A program made the position numbers and the translations under genes. Below, piece after piece: positions 11,690 through 23,827 of a DNA stretch of 64,000 nucleotides (position 1 is the first letter of the stretch; each line of letters opens with the position of its first letter). Source of the stretch: Paramacrobiotus metropolitanus (lineage: Eukaryota; Tardigrada; Eutardigrada; Parachela; Macrobiotidae); contig NW_026570244.1 of assembly GCF_019649055.1 (NCBI RefSeq), forward strand, positions 1-64,000. Direction: 5' to 3'. The notes beneath the pieces are model-generated. The model was not told the DNA's origin and ran no database searches. It saw only the letters and a list, made by a program, of their open reading frames with translations.

Positions 11690-12480
11690 GCTACTACTTA
11701 CGTGCAGACCAGAATATCAGCCAAAATTTAGACAACACAGCTACTCTGAACTGTTACGATTGCCTAGCGCGCATAGCCCTGGGAAATAAAATTAGGATGG
11801 GTCGATCGATTAGTTCGTGTTCGGTTGGCTTTGTGGCGAAGATTCTGCAGATGAGGAATATAATAATATCAAGTGCATACAAGTGTACTTAATAAACTGA
11901 GCGGAGTATTGTAGATGAAGGTTTCTTAGGGGCAGTTTGCCTATTACGTAACGCTGTTTTTGTAGTGCTCCGCGGGAGAGAACTTCCGCTCGGAAAGGTT
12001 ACAGATTTCGAGCACCCAGGGGATCGCTCGGCGAATACGGAAAACTGATTAGGTGGAAATGGCTATAACTGTATTCAGCCATCATTCGCAACAACTTCTC
12101 TGGTATAAAAAATCTTACCAAAACATTCATCTGCATCTTTTGACGTATGTATTGGTCCGCAGACTTCATTCCGAACAAAGATCCTGTTGTGACTGGATCT
12201 GGTTCTGGATGCGTCACCACCCGAATTTGTCGACCGAGGCAAAGCGAAGAACCTCTATACTCAGGAAAACGCGACTTTTGTCGGCCACATTGGCCAAAAT
12301 TTAAAACAAATTTATTTTTATGCAAAGAGTTCTTATAATTTTGACCTTTATTGTATATACGGAATACGGAGCCCTCAGAATATTCGCGCGAAGAACGTTG
12401 CGCCTACATCATAAACGAAAAGATAACCAGTATTATAAAAATTCGGAAAACGGAATAAAAATTTGACCGTTGTGGGCAAC
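11690..12480. other. Intergenic, no supported gene
   Basis: A 108-aa minus frame at 11999-12325 and overlapping plus frames show no domain, signal peptide or splice support. Confidence 0.4.
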
Positions 12481-12487
12481 TAATACA

Positions 12488-12960
12488 CACTGTGCTACGA
12501 CCCTATCACGGCGTCTCACTACGTGACTGGATTAGTGTCCTTCGGGAACGATCCCTGCGGGCAGACCGAGAGCAGCCAGTACACCAAGGTGGCCGCCTAC
12601 CTCGACTGGATCCAAGCCAACGCTCCGGCTGGCGACGCTACCATCCAACCGATCACCACCACACCTCCAGTCTCCCGTCTACTGCAGCGTCCACCCCGAG
12701 CAGCGCACCCGGGGTGTCGGGGACTCCAGGATACTACTGGTACTATCCGGACTAGGTGACCGGCAACCGCAATAAGGGACTTCCGGCCAATATGTTCGAC
12801 GGACGGTTAATATCTGCAGATTGTCATGGAGAAGGATTCGATTTCGGCTGAACGGTGATACGGATGTGATTTAGACTTTAGTGATACTGATCTTCGTTCT
12901 GTGGGTTTGAGCCAGTTGTGATGGCGTAGCTAGGCTGCAGTGATTTCTGTGACGTGTTGC
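12488..12960 (+). pseudogene. Stray copy of the protease last exon and 3' flank
   Basis: From TGTGCTACGACCC onward this matches the domain-4 terminal exon (compare 8957-9287 and 23208-23580), including the VSFGNDPCGQT segment and the DWIQANAP motif, then the same 3' flank as 9288-9480. There is no splice acceptor or upstream exon. The frame shifts in the Thr/Pro linker and a TAG interrupts near the C-terminus. It is closer to the 9-kb copy than to the 23-kb gene, so it probably arose from that copy. Confidence 0.8.
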
Positions 12961-13360
12961 ATCTCCCTAGTACTGTACTCTGTACGTGTTACTGGTGTTT
13001 AACGAAGTGTAGTGACTTGACTGTATACTACAAGCTGAGCACGGATGAATATAGGCTCACGATTAGTGGTAAATTTAATTCGTGTGAACTTCGCATGCAC
13101 TGTAATGAAACTTTGTCACTGGGAGCTTTAATGATTAATAAACTTCGGTTTTTTAGCAGGACTTTCGCTGTTACGTTTAGGGCTTGCTTGAGCCAGGTTT
13201 CTGCGCTTATGAACATATTTTGCAGATGTACGAGAACAATTAATGTAGATGTACTCGTATCTGTACTCGATATTGAAATGAATAGTCTTTATTGGGCAAA
13301 AGCCATCAAAATAATAAAAAGTGCATACGCAGAATATGTACTACGCAAAATGATTCACAT

Positions 13361-14100
13361 TTAAACATTAAAAAAACAGCCAAAATCGTTAGCGCTGTCA
13401 GTCATTTTAGAACGCATACCCAAAGTGCCCAAAACAGCAGCGGCATTTCCTTTTACAACAGCCAGGCTAAATCTCTGCTTTAAAAATGCGGTAGAGCGTG
13501 GCTTCCCTGTCGCGTCGCGAATCCTGCCAACGAAACGAATAAGCTCCGAAAATGCCGGACCAAAAGTTCCAAAGGTCTCGACCGCCAGGGGATAAAGAAG
13601 ATATCCCATTCTTTCACAAAGGCGTATTTACGACGTTTACTGTCTTCGGCCAAGAGCGCAACACTGCCGGATGCACTCGCGCTTGCCCGCACATGGGATA
13701 AGGCTACTGTGTCCCAACATGTAGCGTCCCAAAGGAGCGCTTTGCCGTTACGTACAGGAACGAGAGTCATGCCGGCTGGTCGTATATTGTTTATACCGGA
13801 CAGTCCCAGTGGCTCGCTTTGGCATGGATACCCAGCATGTTCCAAAGCCCGCTTTGTTATATCGTTGAGTTCCACATGTCTAGACCATCTTCCTCGGCTG
13901 CTGGAACAGGATAGGCCGTGGTGACCATTTGTTTCCACATGGCTTCCGCAGTTCACACAGTCGTGTTCTTCTACAGCTGGAAGTCCAAACCGAAGTGCGA
14001 TGCCAATACGCACTTCTTCATCCCGCAAGAACGTGCGCAAATTAGGTGCAGGCAAAGCATTTAGCCATACTGTTGTTGCTGTCATTTCGCCGTGCAAAAT
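13361..14100 (-). pseudogene. 3' fragment of a non-LTR retrotransposon polyprotein
   Basis: Two minus frames (13480-14097 and 13361-13609) together match the C-terminal region that follows the reverse transcriptase in many animal LINE-like elements: a WLNALP block, EEVRIGIALRFGLP, a C-x2-C...H-x4-C zinc knuckle (CVNCG ... GHHGLSC), a WDATCWDT block, then PLAVETFGTFGP and RSTAFLKQR. A frameshift near 13600 separates the last two blocks. The reverse transcriptase and endonuclease are absent, as in a 5'-truncated insertion. I see no poly-A tail, so the copy is probably old. Confidence 0.78.
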
Positions 14101-14501
14101 TGTAGTGAAAAACTATGCCCGTGGTAGCAAAGCAGTACATGGTAGCCCTATGGGATCCATGGTAACACGCGTTTAAATGACCACTGGGCGTAACAAAATA
14201 AAGCTGGCGAAACGTAAACAGCCCAGGAACACTCCCCGCAGCCTGCAGATTCTGCTGCAGTTTAATTCAGCAAAATCAGGTGATTAGAAGCTGAGATCAC
14301 TGGCCGGGAGGGAGAGGAGCGAAAATCCTGGCACAGATAGTTAGTATTCATATAACAATGTACTATTATATCCCATTTTACAAGCCTGTCGACAAATTGG
14401 ACATAACAGGAAACATAACAAATTTACCGGCTACACTTAAATCCATAGTATGGCGCGCCACGCCAACACCATTTTAACGAGTAAAAAAGGTTTGGTGAGT
14501 C

Positions 14502-14941
14502 GGTGACCACTCCGTACACACCCTTTCACTCCGTACACAACCTTTTGCACTCCCTTTCGTTCCGTGCACAACCTTTTTGCGCACTACCATTCACTCGGTG
14601 CACTACCAAACTTTTATATATATTTATATACATGTATATTATACTTAAATACTTATCAAGGAACTAGATCTATAATATAACTACAAAAAAAGCTGAGGCA
14701 TCGAGATCGGAAAAACCAGAACCTAATAAAAAAAACTGTAATCGCCATTAGATTCAGCATGTTCAGAAACATGTTCAGAAATACTCGTACAATAACTCTG
14801 CTGTGAAAAAATTTAAAAAAATTAAAAGGTTGTGTACGGAATGAAAGGTAGCGCAAAAAGGTTGTGCACGGAATGAAGGGGAGTGCAAAAGGTGGTGTAC
14901 GGAGTAAAAGGGTGTGAAAGGGTGTGTACGGAGTGGTCACC
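14502..14941. mobile_element. Foldback element, GGTGACCACTCC ends
   Basis: GGTGACCACTCCGTACACA at the left is mirrored by TGTGTACGGAGTGGTCACC at the right. Each arm is built of degenerate tandem units (ACTCCGTACACAACCTTT-like), with an AT-rich centre and no coding capacity. The element at 28419-28855 has the same ends and unit. Confidence 0.8.
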
Positions 14942-15494
14942 AAAAGGTTTTCTGCTGATTATAGCGCAGTATCGGGCAAAACCCGCCAGAAAACAGCCAG
15001 AAAACTTGTCCTCTGTAACATGCATTTGGCTGTTTGGTACACGCCAGATATTTTAATGAGAATAATGCTAATTATGCTGATTGCTTCGGCGAAAGGTGGC
15101 TAGAAAACGGTAGGTGAAGTAAGAGACAATCCAACTGCGGAGCGCATTTAGGCTTGGCAATAAACATAGTGCAGTGGCCGTCATGCAAGCGCCAACTTCG
15201 AGCTAATATCGCTCTACCTGCGCTTTGACATTCTCAAGTTGGCGACAGGCTCGTACATCAGTTTATCAGCATCCCACTATTTCTGCAGTATATTCCCGTA
15301 GGCAACAGTATACATGTACCGTTTACGCTAGAGATGGCCTATCCTCTTGGAAGCTGTCTTCTCTTGAAGCTGATAACAGATGGCTGTTTATCTGTACGGT
15401 ATAATTATGGCAATATATTGTAGCGATAGAAATTAGATGTACCGCCAGTAGGAGTGATAATTGCCTTTCTCTACTGTTTATTGGTTGTTGTGTT

Positions 15495-15596
15495 ATGAGG
15501 ATCAGAATCCTAGTTTTGCTACTTTTAGCGACCGCATCACACGGTCAGAAACATCTTGAAATTAGTCTTGCTGCAGCTTGCTCCGAATCTTGCTAA
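15495..15596 (+). CDS. Possible first exon of a small secreted peptide
   Basis: ATG 15495 opens MRIRILVLLLLATASHGQ, a textbook signal peptide, and the frame stops at 15594-15596 after 33 codons. A GT at the CACG|GTCAGA position could be a donor. About 260 nt downstream (around 15856-15960) a short frame with CCYNIV and ACQCYNFSW follows a CACTAG acceptor-like site and ends in TAA, but the phases do not join directly, so an unseen exon would be needed. Treat it as a candidate only. Confidence 0.25.
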   Translation: MRIRILVLLLLATASHGQKHLEISLAAACSESC

Positions 15597-16366
15597 CGCG
15601 CCTTCCGCGCTTCTTGCTCAACGCTTATGCGTCTTGCTCCTCAGCTTGCCCGCTGATTCTTGCTACGTTGTACTTGCTAATAAACACCTGCGATGACCTT
15701 GTGTTGTGTTGCGTAATCGCTATGGGATGATCGTGCATCTCCCATCATTGTCACCCTGTAAACGGTAGTCAGCTTCCGGTCAGCATCGCTGCCGACCGTG
15801 CCAGCCTTTCCCACACTAACAGCCGACAGATCGTGGTAAGGTGGATTAACCAACGCACTAGAACAGCAGTCAAACCGGCTGCTGTTACAATATCGTGCGC
15901 GATGCCCAACCGGGGAAAGGCAGCGGTGTGGCATGCCAGTGTTACAACTTCAGCTGGAGCGCGCCGCGAAATGTGCAGCCGATGTAACCCGTAATTTTGT
16001 TGCCCAGCTTAATTCTCCATACCGTAGTGAAGTAAAACGTACCGTTAAACGTAGTAAAGTGCAACCGCTTTAAGAGCTAACTTCGCGCTCGCAGTACCTT
16101 TAAGAGGAGTTTAATGTCCTTTGCAACAGGGCTTCCACCCTAGGCTTCTCTAGGCTTCAGACAATACACAATCAATAATCTTGCAATCATGCAATTTGCA
16201 ATACTTTGACATCAATAAAAGCATACTTAACAATGTTAACCTTTATGGAAAATGCATAGCAGATGAAAAGTAAAGCAACGGTTAATACGAATACATGTAC
16301 TGTAGCAATACGAATAGGTATATTATTTACTTTACTTATAATTTAGGAAATTACCGGGCAAGCTTG

Positions 16367-16550
16367 TACTCGGTATTTGTGGCAGCATATGAAATTATTA
16401 TGAAAATTCAGCGCGGAATCGCGGCTTCTGTCCTGGGGACGATGGGATGTTAGTCATGTTATACAGAGTCTGAACTTCAGACTCTGAAGAGTTATTTTAC
16501 CTTGTTCTAATTATTGGGTTTTTTAAGCTTGTACAAGTTGAATCAATAAA
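16367..16550 (+). repeat. Dispersed repeat, copy 2 (pair at 7360-7535)
   Basis: It shares AAATTCAGCGCGGAA, GGCTTCTGTCCTGGGGACG and TTGTACAAGTTGA blocks with 7360-7535. It begins next to an AAATTACCGGGCAAGC string related to those near 3945 and 29725. Confidence 0.6.
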
Positions 16551-17004
16551 GTTTTATACAGCTTGTACTTGTAGATTTACTCTGTACTTTCTGTTATGGT
16601 TATTGAAATTTTGCTTACTCATGTAATTACCAGTTTGTCGTTATAGGTAATTACTACTCTCATTCCCACGCGGTACGCATGGCACCAGTACAGACGCTTA
16701 CATGTTCTAGCGCATATTATCACTCGATACCGACTTATTGCAGAAATATGGCACTGGACACGCGACAGCCACAAATGATTGTATATATAAAGCGATTTAG
16801 CTTTAGTACGAGTAATACGGCCGTACACTGAATTCGGCTTCGGCTGAATAACTTTGCATGTCATCGCGTCGCACTGACCACTGTCGCCAATGATATCATT
16901 AACTGCAAGCACACCATCACCAAAAAAATATAGGTCTTAACATAATTATTATTTTAGCGTACAAAGAGAGTCTGCGTTGCTGTTTGCCGTGGTCGGAACC
17001 ATAG

Positions 17005-17017
17005 GGAAGCATTCAGT
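17005..17017 (+). promoter_or_regulatory. Initiator-like TCAGTC upstream of the protease start
   Basis: CATTCAGTCGC lies about 70 nt before the ATG at 17079 and fits the TCAGT initiator type. No TATA box is obvious at -30. Weak evidence. Confidence 0.3.
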
Positions 17018-17078
17018 CGCGCAGCGGAGAATATTAAGAGATACATTTTGATAGTCCGCTCGCGTGCCGTTGTAATTC

Positions 17079-20000
17079 ATGGCTGACTTCTTCAGACTGC
17101 ATTCGTTACCCGGCATCTTCCTGCTCTTTTTCGTGATCCAAGCATCCCACAGCAAACTTTTTATACGCCGGAACCGGCGACCGAATCCCGGTCAAGGGGA
17201 CACCACCGGTTTCCGGGCAATCGCTGGCGGTGTTCCGCTGCAATCCACCTCGTTAGTCGACACCGGAGGCCGATCGCGACCATCGAAACAGTGCGGGCAA
17301 CCCGGTGACGGCAGCGTCGATCCGTTCGGGTTAAACCGCAGCCCGGCGACACGCAGCCGGCAACGGGAGATCTTCGGGCGCCGGCGTACCGCCAGCAGTC
17401 CGCGGGAATGGCAGCCGGAAGCGGAGGGACGGGTTCTGGGTGGGGCTGACATAGGCCCGAACACCGCCTGCTGGCAGGTACGTGATATCATACAAACCAA
17501 CTAAATTTTGCAACTGTTCATTAGATTGGCGTTGGCTGTTATATGCTGAACGAAGTCGCAGTTGGTTACGCGGATCACCATGACAGCTTTCTGTTGTCCT
17601 AACTAGTACTCGTATTTGCATAGGCGTTGCTTGTGGCAACGGGAAGCGCCGGGCAACAGCAGACATGTGGCGGGGTCATAATCGGCAGCCAAACCGTGCT
17701 CACAGCGGCCCATTGCCTGCTTGATAACACCACAAGGTCTCTACAGAATTGACATAAATATTCCCGATCGCTTTTTGCTGTTAATTATTTTGTTAAAATT
17801 TTCTTTATTTTATTTTGTTTTATTTATTTTATTTTATTTTATTTATTTTTTTTGTTTGATTATTTAGATTCACTCGTTTTAATTTTATTTTGTAATTGTT
17901 TTTACCTGATTACTGATTAGGCGACAACTGCCGGCTGCTAGCGTTGTAGTAGTCATAGGCGCCACGGCCAGTGCACCTTCCCTTGGCACCGCAGACCCCA
18001 ACGGCTGCACGGAAACGTTCGCTGTGTCCACCATTACCACGCGCCCGGACTACGACGACCTCCTTAATGACAACGACCTGGCGCTGCTACTCTTGGCCGC
18101 TCCCATTGCTATTGACCGGAAACCTTGCGCTTGCACCCTCTGCCTGAGTCCCCGGGAACCGGTTGTCGGGGACACGTGCGCCCTTACCGGTTTTTCAGCG
18201 GAAAAGGTCGATCCAACCGGTAAAACATCTGGCCGCTAAATTTGCTGTTACTTGAAAAGTTTTGATATGCAGTGACCCCGGCGACGTTGCTGAAATGGGT
18301 GGCACAGACCGTGGTAAACCAGACCGACACCGTCCTGTGTCCGACCTTCACGGATGGGACCCGGCAGACCAACCGCAGCCGGAACATCTGCACCACAGCT
18401 CCGATTGGACAGGGTTCGTGCCAAGGAGACGATGGTCAGTGATTATTTACTATTATCTCGCTGTCTCACGAGCTGAAGCGCAATCGCGTACAAGTTAGCA
18501 GTAAGCACCTACTAGGTGGTCCACTCGTCTGCTGGGATCCCACCGGCAGTCGGTACTACTTGGCCGGTATCCACGGCTTCGACTCGGCGTTCTGCGGTAC
18601 CGGTCTCGGCAGCCAGAACACTAAGGTGGCGCCGCATCTCCAGTGGATCGCCGACAACGCCTTTCCCGGCGACGTCCCGATTCCCGGGCAAGCGACACCG
18701 GTATCGGTGACCACAAAACCAAGAGTGTTGCATCAAGCTCCCTTCCGGCAAAGTCTCGACACCACCGAATCCTGCGGCCTGATCGGAAACGGGATAACCG
18801 ACCCGTTCGGCATCGAGAACCAGCCGCGCGGGAAGACGGTGTTTGGGAAGACCGCTCCTTCGGCGTTAGAGACGGCCAAGGTCATGGCCATCCGCCGTGG
18901 CGGGCCGAAGCGCCGCCGTGACTCGCGCAGTGACGGGGCCCATCTCGAGCCGAGGATTCTTGGCGGTCAGGACACGAATACCAGCATAATTTGCTGGCAG
19001 GCCTTCGTGGTGGTCGACCAAGGCAACGGGCAGGAGACGACTTGTGGCGGGGTCATTATCGGGCCGCAAACCATCCTGACGGCCGGCACGTGTATGGTCA
19101 ACAGCGGCGGGTAAGCGGTACAGAACAACTTCCTCTGCCCTGCTGTTTCTTAGATTTCTTAGGTTTCTTAATCTTCTGACTTAGTAATGAAGTTAGACTA
19201 TTTTCAGCACACCAATGCCGGCGTCGGCCTTCTCCGTCGTCGTCGGCGCGGTGGACAGTACCGCCCCGGTATCCGACAGTCAGGATACGTCGGGATGCGC
19301 CCAGCAGTTTTCGGTTCAAACGGCGTTGATCAATCCGGGCTACGTGTTCGCCAGCGATGATAACGATATCGGTTAGCATACAACTCTTGATAGACGTCCG
19401 TTGGTATCTGTACAATGAAAGCACGCTGGTTGCAGGAATACTGACGTTGTCCACGCCCATCGATCTCGTCAACAAGATCTGCGCCTGTCCGATCTGCCTG
19501 ACCACGCGGGTACCGGCCGACAACGAGATCTGCGTCATTAGCGGTTATGGATCGGAAACCAACGGCAATCGTAAACCGACGTCGAATAAATTGTATACAT
19601 ATAAGGAAAAAATTTGGGGCGTTCACTTTCAGCGCTTCGTACTGCGATTCCCTTGAAATGGGTCACCCAGAACATCGTCCAGCAAGATAGCAGCTGTGCC
19701 AAGTTCTGCGCGGGATCTCTTTGTACCAATGTCACTAACTACATGTACGTGTCTTTGCAAAGTCTGGATGAGAATGACCTTATTTATTCCGGTGTTATTA
19801 TAGTTGCACGAAAGGCGGAGCTAATAAGGACCAGTGTCTTGGAGACAACGGCGGTCCGCTTTTCTGCTATAATCCTTCCGAAGGCAACTACTACCTGGCG
19901 GGCATTATGGCCTTCACCTCGGAGACCTGCGGTGCCGGGCAGGGCGCCCAGAACACCAAGGTGTCCCTGTATTTGCAGTGGATCGCCGACAACTCTCTCC

Positions 20001-23000
20001 CTGGTGACGTCATCTTCGACACGACTGCCGTGGTCACCTCTGGTACCCAAGCAACGACCCTCGGGACCACTACAGTGGCCTCGACTCCGACTGCGACTGC
20101 GCCGGTCTCGACTGTGAGTGGCGCCACCGTCACCCCGGCTCCCGTTCCCAGTGGTCGGGAACCGTGCGGGATCCCCGGGAACGGGCAGACGGACCCTTTC
20201 GGCATTGTCAACCAGAGTCGGCTGAAACAGGCATTAGCATTCCACCCGGCCGGTGTCTCTTCTTTTATGGGTCCCCGGCGGAAGGAACCCAAGGCCCGCC
20301 CGATGCGCCGGGACTTTTCCGAAGCGATGGACCCGTTGGCGCGAATCATTGGCGGGACAGACACCACGCCGACGCTGATCTGCTGGCAGGCTTTTGTGAT
20401 TGTCAACCAGGGCAACGGTCAGGAGATCACATGCGGCGGCGTCATCGTCGGCCCGCAGACCATCCTGACGGCGGCTACTTGCATGGTCACCAACAACGGC
20501 GCGTGCGTGACGCCACTCTTGTAAATGGCAGCAGCATCGGTTTGACCTTTGATTCTGTAGGTCTCTCGTCGCGGCGTCGGACTTCAGTGTGGTGGTGGGC
20601 GCCATCGACAGCAATTCACCGGCCTCCGACACCCTGGACCCGACGGGCTGTGCCCAGCTGTTCACTGTCCAGGCGGCTGTGACCTATCCTGGATACGTCT
20701 ACAGCACGGATGATAACGATATAGGTTAGGCAAAACCGGTGTGAATTTAAGAAATCTGGGAAATCTAAGAAATCTAAGAAACCTAAGAAACCTGAGATAC
20801 GCTGATGTCCGTTGCAGGTCTCCTGACACTGTCGACGCCCATCGATCTGGTGAATAAACCCTGTGCTTGCGCGATCTGCCTGACGGACCGCGTGCCGGCA
20901 CTTAATGAGTCCTGTGGAATTAGCGGATACGGATCCGAGACCAACGCTGTAACCCGTAAGGCGTTAAATTCTATGCGTTAGTATTTTATATTCGCATCAG
21001 TCCATATACGGTATATCTGTACAGCGCCGCGTAATATTATCCCCCTGAAATGGACGACACAAAAGATCAGCGTCCAGGATAAGAACTGCGCCACGTTCTG
21101 CTCGGGCTCATTGTGCACCAACGTCAGCAGCTACATGTAAGTAAATGCTCCGCTCGTTTTGGCCGTCCGGCATGATTAATGCGCCTTTTCTTTTAGATGC
21201 ACGACGGGTGCGGTCGGTCAAGACCAATGCATCGGCGATGCCGGTAAATAAATTTTAAAACTAATAAGGTTATTTTTTTAATAAGATTAAGTGAAATATA
21301 AAATACGCCGAAGTAAATTAAAAGTTGATTAAATTAAATTAAATTAAATTAAATTAAATTAAATTAAATTAAATTAAATTAAATTAAATTAAATTAAATT
21401 AAATTAAATTAAATTAAATTAAATTAAATTAAATTAAATTAAATTAAATTAAATTAAATTAAATTAAATTAAATTAAATTAAATTAAATTAAATTAAATT
21501 GAATTAAATTAAATTATTACTCAGGCGGGCCTCTGTTCTGTTACAATCCGGGGGAGAGCAACTACTATTTGGCCGGGATCATGGCTTTCGGCTCGGAGAC
21601 CTGCGGCAACGGGCTGGGCGCCCAGAACACCAAGGTGTCCGTGTTCTTGCAGTGGATTGCCGACAACTCACTGGCCGGTGACGTCATCTTCGACACCACC
21701 GCGGTGGTGACGAAACCGCCGCCCCCGACCACCACTACCACCACCACAACGACGACGACGACACCGGCGACTACTACCGGTGCTACGCCCGCTGGCAGCT
21801 GCGGCCTGTCCGGAACCGGAGCCGCGGATCCGTTTGGACTGGCCACGCAGTTCCGTTTCGGCTCCTTCGCTAAATCGCGGGTGTCGGTGTTTCCTACGAT
21901 CGTGGGCGGGACGCTGGCGCAGTCCAAGGAGATCTGCTATCAGGTGGGTAACCTGCTCCTAGCGTGAATATAGAGTGACCTTTACCGGTGACTATGACCT
22001 TTAATGGTAACTGTATAATGATGACTGTGACCTTTTCGGTGGTGTGACCTGTCAGGTGGAGTAGTGGATCCATTTTGAGAACTGTGACCTTTTTGGTAAC
22101 TGTGACCTTTGTAGGCGGTCGTAATAGTGCAGGTCAGCGCCGGCCTCGTCGACTACTGCGGCGGCGTGGTGGTCGGAAGTCGGACGATTCTCACCGCCGG
22201 ACACTGTCTGCATAACGATACCACCGGGTACGCTGCATTCCTCACCACCATCTTGCCACAGTTTTGTGACCTTTGGTATCTGTTTCCAGGGCGGCGCTGA
22301 CGGATCTCAGTCGTATCTCGGTGTACGTCGGCGCCACGGCCTTCTTGCCGACGGTCGACACCACCGGCTGCGTGCAGCAGGGCACCGTGGCGCAGATCAT
22401 CAACCGCGACGACTGGAACGCCAATAACCTCGACAACGACATCGGTACGTCGAAGCGACGCTGTCTCAAAGCGGTGCAACGTTGTGTTGTGTTCGCGTAG
22501 GGATGCTGGTGCTGGCCACGCCCCTCAACATCGCCGGCAGCGGCGGCTGTGTGTGCACCGCCTGCTTGACGGACCGCCAGCCGGCCACGGGGGAGAGCTG
22601 CATGATTTCGGGATACGGCGCGCAGACGCCGGACGATAACGCCCGTACGTGCGCGTCGTTGCAGTTAACTCGAGTTATGCCGGTTAATTGAACGTTCTGT
22701 TCAGCGCAACCGGATGTCATCTTCCTGTCGTGGGTGACGCAGCCCGTACTGGCGCAGAGCACCGACGGGACGTGCTACGTACTGATTGACCCGGTAACCG
22801 GTTCGTTGACGAATCTGAATGATTTTATTTGTGCTGGCGGCCAGAACGGGAAGGACAGTTGCCATGGCGACAGGTAATATGTTTTCTTCAGCTAATAAAA
22901 TATACAAGTGATTCGTTCTTGAGTACGATACCACAAGAAATACACACTCATGGATTACGATTTACAACGATTTTTATACGGTACCAACCCGCATTTTTGT

Positions 23001-23580
23001 GAAAAATTTGAAGAGTGGTTCATAATGAGACTTTTGGTACACCTGAATGCATTAATTAAACATTCTGGAGTTTTGATTCACACATAACTATCCGACTGGA
23101 TGATCCGCGCGCAAACGGGTTTCACGTCTACGTATACCATCAAATCTTTTGGCTACAAAATACCATAAAGCAATACAAAGATTAAATTTTACTGCACTTG
23201 TTTTCAGCGGCGGTCCGTTTATGTGCTACGACCCGACGACGTCATCGTACTACGTGGCCGGGTTAGTGTCCTTCGGGAACGATCCCTGCGGGCAGACCAT
23301 CGGCAGCCAGTACACCAAAGTCGCCGCCTACCTCGACTGGATCCAGGCCAACGCCCCGGCCGGCGACGTCACCATCCGCCTGACCGGCGTCACCACCACT
23401 AGCCTCGCACCACCGGTCACCACGACGACTGCGGCTGCTCCGCCCGGGACGACGGTCAGCGGGGCGCCGGGGACCGGGACCACCGGCTCCTATACCTACC
23501 CGGACAACGTCTACCCGGACTACTACCAGATGACCGGAAGTCGGAATAAGGGACTTCCGGCTAACATGTTCGGCGGCTAA
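17079..23580 (+). CDS. Secreted polyprotein with four tandem S1 serine-protease domains (polyserase-like), 1503 aa
   Basis: The 19 exons are 17079-17477, 17624-17736, 17921-18219, 18273-18434, 18516-19110, 19208-19371, 19436-19570, 19633-19744, 19804-20502, 20561-20724, 20818-20955, 21025-21136, 21197-21243, 21525-21943, 22115-22227, 22290-22444, 22501-22644, 22705-22873 and 23208-23580. The total is 4512 nt and every joint is in phase. Residues 1-25 are a signal peptide. S1 domains start near residues 119, 471, 840 and 1172 (VLGG, ILGG, IIGG, IVGG), each preceded by a CG..G.G..DPFG module. Domain 1 has AAHC and NDND but GDDGGP (Ser to Asp). Domain 2 has TAGTC (His to Thr) and GDNGGP. Domain 3 has TAATC and GDAGGP. 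Domain 4 has TAGHC, DNDIG and GDSGGP, with Asp six residues before the Ser as in trypsins. Linkers are Thr/Pro-rich, and the Tyr-rich tail ends NMFGG. Only domain 4 should be catalytic, yet its activation site lacks a basic P1 (PT|IVGG). Extracellular action is inferred. Confidence 0.93.
21327..21516 (+). repeat. AAATT pentanucleotide microsatellite
   Basis: About 37 near-perfect AAATT units with a single G substitution near 21501 fill most of the 281-nt intron between exons 21197-21243 and 21525-21943. The matching pseudogene intron (6217-6283) has no array. Confidence 0.95.
22960..23195 (+). repeat. Half copy of the GTGCGCGCACAAACGG foldback family
   Basis: The last protease intron is enlarged to 334 nt by a block carrying CATAATGAGACTTTTGGTAC, GCGCGCAAACGGGTTTCAC and GGCTACAAAATACCATAAAG. 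The same string order is found in one arm of 38961-39723 and 57254-57948. Confidence 0.7.
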
Positions 23581-23827
23581 CCAACATCGGCGCTTAGCTT
23601 AAATGAAGTTTTGCTGTTGTGAATAATATCGCGTGTTTATTTGTCCTTTACCAGATCTGTTCGTTGCTTTATTCGGCTAGTTGTTTCGAAAACGTCTCGG
23701 TTTACATAAACATATCAATTCACTCAATCGTTTATTATTCAGATGGCATTCTGTGCAAAGTACGGTAATTCATATAACATTTTGTTCCGGAATCAAAAGA
23801 AGGCTTCTCGGTCAGTATAGAGTGGTC

